Assembly (NCBI GenBank): GCA_934278925.1
Contig: CAKQWJ010000027.1
Coordinates: forward strand, 1-25,547
Source: an uncultured Clostridia bacterium
GTDB lineage: Bacteria; Bacillota; Clostridia; Peptostreptococcales; Anaerovoracaceae
Length of the DNA: 25,547 nt
Direction of reading: 5' to 3'
Positions 21,644 through 25,547 of the stretch are shown piece by piece. The notes under the pieces were generated by a model that was given only the letters and a program-made list of their open reading frames with translations, had not been told where the DNA came from and searched no databases. A program made the position numbers and the translations under genes. Numbering within the stretch: position 1 is the stretch's first letter; every line of letters starts with the position of its first letter.

Positions 21644-23314
21644 ATGAAGAAGAGGGGATTAAAAACAGGGATCAGTGCACTTATTAGCGCTGCAGTATTG
21701 ACAACAACAGTGATACCGGCAGCTGCAGATGCAGATAAAGTCGTTTCCGAATCAGCAAATTCAGATCATAAAAGTATCCGGGAAGAAAACACCTCAAAGG
21801 CTGTGGCAGCTACCCCCGCAAATTTAGAGGAAGCAAAAAAGGCATTGTCCGATGCAGAAAACGTAATGGAAACTGCAGAAAAAGTAAAGAACGATGCAGA
21901 AAAGGCCCTAACCAATTCAAAAGATAAAACCGAATCTGCGAAGACAGAGTCAGCATCTGCAGAGGATCACCTAACGAAAGCCCAGAAGAAGTCTATTGAT
22001 GCATTTGCAACAGTTGTAGAAAAGAATGCTGCGAATGTTTCAAGTAAAAATGATGCCTTGAATGCAGCTGAGAAAGAACTGACTGAAGCAAAGACTGAAA
22101 AAGAATCTGCAGATAAGGCAGTGTCGAATGCAGAAGCAGACAAAGAAACGGCGAATAAGGCTTATCAAGAAGCAAAAGATCAGCTTCCGGGAGCACAAGA
22201 GGCCTTAGAAAATGCCAAAGCAGAGGAAGAAAAAGCGAAAGCTGATGCAGAGAGTAAATCAAACGAATATGAAGAAGCCAAAGATGCTTATGACAAGGCG
22301 GTATCTGATGCAGCGAAAGCATCCGACAATCTAAAAAAGGCAAAAGCTGAAAGAGATTCAGCAAATATATTGAAAGAAAATGCGGCAAAAGAACTTGCCG
22401 AGGCAAAGGAAAAGGTAAACACACTTCAGGAAAAACTGAAAGCAGTAGACGAGGATTCGGATAGCTACAAAGCTATTTCCGATGAACTTGAAGCCGCTAA
22501 GAATGTTCTTAATACAAAAGTAGATGCTCTAAAAGCAGCGCAAGAGGGCCTTACTGACGCAGAGGAAAACTTGAAATCTGCATCAGATCAGTATAATGAG
22601 GTAAAGGCTTCTGCAAACGAGCTAATGAAACTGAAAGAAAAGGTGTCAGATACAAAGACTGCACTAGATGCAGCAGAAGCAACGCTAAAAGAAAAACAAG
22701 CGGTATCCGAAAAGGCAGAGCAGGATAAGACCCAGGCAGAGGACGCAGTGAATGCTGCAGCAGATGAACTGACCCAGAAGAACAAAGAGGTAACCGATGC
22801 AGAGAAGGAAGCATCGGATGCAGAAAAAGAATACCAGGATGCTCAGAAAAAGTATGAACAGGACAAGAAAGCGGCAGAGGATGCGCTGAATTCTGCCAGA
22901 AAAGAATATGAAGAAGCCGGAATTCGGTTCCTGTCAGAGAACATGACAACGGATAAATCCTATGAACAAATAGTTGCAGATACAATATCTGATGAACGTC
23001 TTACAGAAGAAAACGTGTTCGTAGAAGACGGAAGTATTGAATACTTCAAAAAAAATCTAAAAGAGATGCTTAGCGTGAAAGCTCTTTTGCAAGCCGCAGA
23101 GGTATCAAAAATCGGAAATGCAGATCGTTTAAAAGAAGGCGTTGACGAATTAAGGCTGGACTATAACCTGATGATGTTTTCTGCTATTTGTAATGCAGTG
23201 CAGACTGTAACTGGCTGTGAACATATAACCGATGACAGGGTAAATGAAATTCTGGGAATAGAATACGCAACAGGGAAAAAAAGATTGGAGAGAATCTTTG
23301 TATGGAAGGCCTAG
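21644..23314 (+). CDS. N-terminal part of a frameshifted secreted coiled-coil/CAP protein
   Basis: The frame encodes 556 aa: a signal peptide (1-30, MKKRGLKTGISALISAAVLT then PAAADA) and a very long Ala/Glu/Lys coiled coil (about 60-420). The first half of a CAP-like domain follows: AGIRFLSEN near 425, MLSVKALLQAAE near 474 and GCEHITDD near 525. The segment SVKALL matches SVKNLL in the paralogue at 13957-16308. At K545-K546 the reading leaves the family pattern; the expected GENL...GWYDDEK is found in the -1 frame. This product ends about ten residues later at TAG 23312. The intact protein would be one chain of about 1190 aa across 21644-25209. AAAGGA lies seven bases before the ATG. Base composition is more AT-rich than the paralogue. 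Confidence 0.8.
   Translation: MKKRGLKTGISALISAAVLTTTVIPAAADADKVVSESANSDHKSIREENTSKAVAATPANLEEAKKALSDAENVMETAEKVKNDAEKALTNSKDKTESAKTESASAEDHLTKAQKKSIDAFATVVEKNAANVSSKNDALNAAEKELTEAKTEKESADKAVSNAEADKETANKAYQEAKDQLPGAQEALENAKAEEEKAKADAESKSNEYEEAKDAYDKAVSDAAKASDNLKKAKAERDSANILKENAAKELAEAKEKVNTLQEKLKAVDEDSDSYKAISDELEAAKNVLNTKVDALKAAQEGLTDAEENLKSASDQYNEVKASANELMKLKEKVSDTKTALDAAEATLKEKQAVSEKAEQDKTQAEDAVNAAADELTQKNKEVTDAEKEASDAEKEYQDAQKKYEQDKKAAEDALNSARKEYEEAGIRFLSENMTTDKSYEQIVADTISDERLTEENVFVEDGSIEYFKKNLKEMLSVKALLQAAEVSKIGNADRLKEGVDELRLDYNLMMFSAICNAVQTVTGCEHITDDRVNEILGIEYATGKKRLERIFVWKA
23276..23299 (+). other. Frameshift site: seven-A run followed by a hairpin
   Basis: The run AAAAAAA at 23276-23282 is where a -1 shift joins the two frames: reading GGG AAA AAA and then AAG ATT GGA GAG AAT restores the CAP motif GENL. 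A perfect 7-bp stem AAAGATT (23280-23286)/AATCTTT (23293-23299) with loop GGAGAG sits on the run. The downstream frame has a stop at 23245-23247, so the shift must lie between 23248 and 23314. A simple indel, sequencing error, transcript slippage or programmed frameshift are all possible. Confidence 0.7.
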
Positions 23315-25209
23315 AAAATCCATATCTTGGCTGGTATGATGATGAAAAGTGGCTAATGGAGGAAGAATACCGAAAAAAAGAAGAAGATCCAAACTACAAG
23401 ATAAATTACAGTTTATTTGGGCACTATAATACGCTTCGCAATAAAGTGTATAAAACAACGGGAGTATCCTGGTATGGCGGGGCCGGCGAGCAGTTCTTTT
23501 CCGCACAGGATGATACTTTTGGCCCGACCTGCACACCGGATGAGTTTATTGCAGGACTTACATCTTATGCAAAGAAGTATGAGGATGCGGTTACCAGTGC
23601 TGAAAATACGAAAAAATCTCTGGAAGCAAATGAGCCGGAATATCTCACTGCTGCCAGAACAAGACTGGAAGAAGCAAAGAAAAAGCAGGAAGCAGCTAAG
23701 AACGCTGCATCTTCTGCAAAAGAAACCCTTGCTGATGCAAATAGCCAGCTTGAAACAAAGACAAACGAGCTGAAAGTCGCAACAGAGGATTATGAGAAGT
23801 ATAAGGCAGGCACTTATGCTGAAGCAAAATCTTCTTATGAGGCTGCATCCTCTGCACTGACTGCATTCAATACGGCCAATCCGGAAATTGAACAAAATCT
23901 GAAAAATGCAGAAACAGTTTTGGATCAGGCGAAGGCTGCTAAGGAAGCAGCAGAAACAGGATATAATGAGGCTCTGTCTGAAAAAAATGAGGCCGAGACA
24001 GCATATAAGAAAGCTTCCGCGAATATGCAGGAACGGAAAACTGAGATTGCAAATACAAAGTCGGAGCTTGAAATTGCACAGGCAGACGTCACAACAAAGC
24101 AGATGGCTTATGAGAATGCCGCTAGAAACTATGACGCCAGCGTACAGGCAGTAAGTGACCGAAAAGCAGAAAGTGAGGCATTGGAATCGGCTAAGAATGA
24201 GGCCGAAAAAACTCTGAAAGAGAAGGAAAGTGCAAAAGACCAGGCAAATTCAAATTTACAGGAAAAGAACGAAAAAGTTTCCTCTGCGGAAAACGAACTT
24301 GCATCAAAGGAAAGTTCTCTTAATGCAGCAGAAGCAGCATTAAGTCAAGCGGATTCTGCACTAAAGACAGCCAATGAAAGAAAGACAAAAGCCGAAGAAT
24401 CAGTGAAAGAAAAGCAGAGTGCTGTAGATACAGCATCAAAGGATCTGAAAGCTGCGAAAGAGAAATATGAGCAGGCAAAGAAGGTAAAGAAAGAGGATCC
24501 ATCCACTTACGAAGAGAACTTCCCAGAGCTTGCAGAGCTGGAAAAGAGTGTATCAGCCGCTGAGAAGATCCTTAACGAGAAGAAACAGGCTCTTTCCGAT
24601 GCGGAAGAAAATGAAAAGTCCGCACAAGATGCATACGATAAAGCATGCAGGGAATATGCAGCAGCAGTCGCAGACTACAATATTGCTTTATCTTATGTGG
24701 ACAAGTACACGGTATACGATATCGGCAAGGTATCCGGCATCAAAGTATCGGGTGTCTCCAATAAAACATATACCGGAAAAGCTATAAAGCAGAATATCAA
24801 GGTAACGCACAACGGAAAGCCGGTAACATTTAAAGTATCCTACTCGGGTGGAAATACGACGGTAGGAAAACATACAGTAATTATTACAGGCACAGGAAAG
24901 TATACCGGAACAAAGAAATACACATACAGCATCCTTCCAAAGACAGTAGGCGGGAGATCCTATAAGAAGAAGAAAACATCTATAACGGTATCCTATAAGA
25001 AAGTGAAAGGGGTATCTGGATATCAGATCGCTTACAGGGTCAAAGGGGCATCAAAGTGGAAATATAAGACCACAACTGGAAAGTCCAAGAAGCTTTCGTC
25101 TTTGAAACGTCGTAAGACCTATGAAATCCGTGTCCGTACATACAAAACTGTAAGGAAAACGAAATACTACAGTAACTGGAGTGGAATTTCAAAAGTCAAA
25201 ACAAAGTAG
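23302..25209 (+). CDS. C-terminal part of the frameshifted coiled-coil/CAP protein (Ig-like and Fn3-like end)
   Basis: The frame (635 aa from ATG 23302, open back to 23248) starts in the middle of the CAP domain: GLENPYLGWYDDEK, then FGHYNTLRN at 39-47 and YKTTGVSWYGG. A coiled coil runs from about 90 to 470, including KEDPSTYEENFPEL, which matches RENPETYRDAFPEL in the first paralogue. An Ig-like domain (NKTYTGKAIKQNIKV to TGTGKYTGTKKY) and a Lys-rich Fn3-like end (SGYQIAYRVKG to YYSNWSG) follow. It has no signal peptide, so on its own it would stay in the cytoplasm, which argues that it is normally joined to the preceding frame. GGAGAG at 23287-23292 is well spaced from ATG 23302, so separate initiation is possible. 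No terminator is seen after 25209. Confidence 0.78.
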   Translation: MEGLENPYLGWYDDEKWLMEEEYRKKEEDPNYKINYSLFGHYNTLRNKVYKTTGVSWYGGAGEQFFSAQDDTFGPTCTPDEFIAGLTSYAKKYEDAVTSAENTKKSLEANEPEYLTAARTRLEEAKKKQEAAKNAASSAKETLADANSQLETKTNELKVATEDYEKYKAGTYAEAKSSYEAASSALTAFNTANPEIEQNLKNAETVLDQAKAAKEAAETGYNEALSEKNEAETAYKKASANMQERKTEIANTKSELEIAQADVTTKQMAYENAARNYDASVQAVSDRKAESEALESAKNEAEKTLKEKESAKDQANSNLQEKNEKVSSAENELASKESSLNAAEAALSQADSALKTANERKTKAEESVKEKQSAVDTASKDLKAAKEKYEQAKKVKKEDPSTYEENFPELAELEKSVSAAEKILNEKKQALSDAEENEKSAQDAYDKACREYAAAVADYNIALSYVDKYTVYDIGKVSGIKVSGVSNKTYTGKAIKQNIKVTHNGKPVTFKVSYSGGNTTVGKHTVIITGTGKYTGTKKYTYSILPKTVGGRSYKKKKTSITVSYKKVKGVSGYQIAYRVKGASKWKYKTTTGKSKKLSSLKRRKTYEIRVRTYKTVRKTKYYSNWSGISKVKTK

Positions 25210-25272
25210 CAGTTATCAAAATAGAGGCGAAAGTTAACGCAACCTATGAATAAACAAAAGCGAGGGAGAGTT

Positions 25273-25488
25273 ATGAAGAAATTGAAGAAAGCTGCTGCCG
25301 GAGTCTTAACGCTGGCTCTTAGCTTCAGCATTGTCGGCACCAGCGTTGCACCTGCATTTGCAGACGATACAGGAAAGAACTTGGAAGAACTCCAGAAGGC
25401 CGTTACGAAGGCACAGGAAGAATATGATGTGGCGGAAACTGCTTATGATAATGGTGCTGTTAAGTTCCTAGAATCTGATATGAAGTGA
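25273..25488 (+). CDS. Truncated third paralogue: signal peptide and start of coiled coil only
   Basis: The 71-aa product has a clear signal peptide (MKKLKKAAAGVLTLALSFSI, cleavage after AFA) and a short coiled coil (LEELQKAVTKAQEEYDVAET). It then has AYDNGAVKFLESDMK and a stop. That last segment aligns with AYDNVGIDFLNSVISND of the 13957 protein and AGIRFLSEN of the 21644 protein, which is where their CAP domain begins. The gene is therefore cut at the coiled-coil/CAP junction. GAGGGAG lies just before ATG 25273; an in-frame ATG at 25246 is less well placed. It is 63 bp downstream of the previous gene with no terminator between. The window ends 59 bases later, so whether homology resumes, or a mobile element follows, cannot be seen. 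It may be a pseudogene. Confidence 0.65.
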   Translation: MKKLKKAAAGVLTLALSFSIVGTSVAPAFADDTGKNLEELQKAVTKAQEEYDVAETAYDNGAVKFLESDMK

Positions 25489-25547
25489 CCTTTGTCAAGA
25501 GAAAATATTCCGCTTTTGAAAAGTCACTACCCGAAGGTATCTTGTAA

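Noticed and set aside
25460..25547. Minus-strand transposase fragment at the right edge
   Set aside because: Only 28 residues are visible and I recognise no family; it is kept only as a possibility in the truncation finding.

Overview
The window looks like a chromosomal segment of a moderately GC-rich, anaerobic, low-GC-phylum Gram-positive bacterium, most likely a butyrate-forming member of the Clostridia. This rests on butyrate kinase, a Clostridia-type pyruvate carboxylase, strong Shine-Dalgarno sites, compact A-type promoters (TTGNNN-17-TATAAT) and secreted coiled-coil/CAP/Fn3-like proteins of the kind seen in gut and oral Firmicutes. A placement near Anaerovoracaceae/Family XIII is a guess, not something the sequence proves.

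Layout. 210-3008: two adjacent flavoprotein genes on the + strand. 3009-3486: a gene-free stretch holding a 285-bp terminal-inverted-repeat element with three internal hairpins, a strong bidirectional terminator and a short duplicated copy of the 3' end of dapB. 3487-4849: a minus-strand pair, dCMP deaminase then dapB. 4850-5041: a divergent promoter region with two clean promoters and a 14-bp palindrome between them. 5042-8757: a DUF2207 membrane protein whose stop codon overlaps the start of a BipA/TypA GTPase gene. 8865-13473: pyruvate carboxylase and butyrate kinase, each with its own candidate promoter, ended by a strong terminator. 13558-13860: three and a half copies of an 87-bp hairpin-forming tandem repeat. 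13957-16308: a secreted protein made of coiled coil, CAP domain, coiled coil, Ig-like and Fn3-like modules. 16401-19265: uvrA behind a promoter overlapped by a LexA-like box. 19327-21320: two minus-strand genes, a flavin split-barrel protein and a YjiH-family membrane protein, with separate terminators. 21644-25547: a visibly more AT-rich tract carrying a second, much larger coiled-coil/CAP protein split by a frameshift, and a third paralogue that stops after its signal peptide and first helix.

How it fits together. The left two thirds is ordinary housekeeping: redox flavoproteins, lysine/peptidoglycan precursor synthesis (DapB), dTTP supply (dCMP deaminase), stress translation (BipA), anaplerosis (pyruvate carboxylase), ATP from butyryl phosphate (butyrate kinase) and DNA repair (UvrA). 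The accessory interest lies in the three related surface-protein genes, the frameshift in the middle one, and two structured non-coding repeat elements. I saw no rRNA, tRNA, CRISPR array, complete insertion sequence or recognisable riboswitch.
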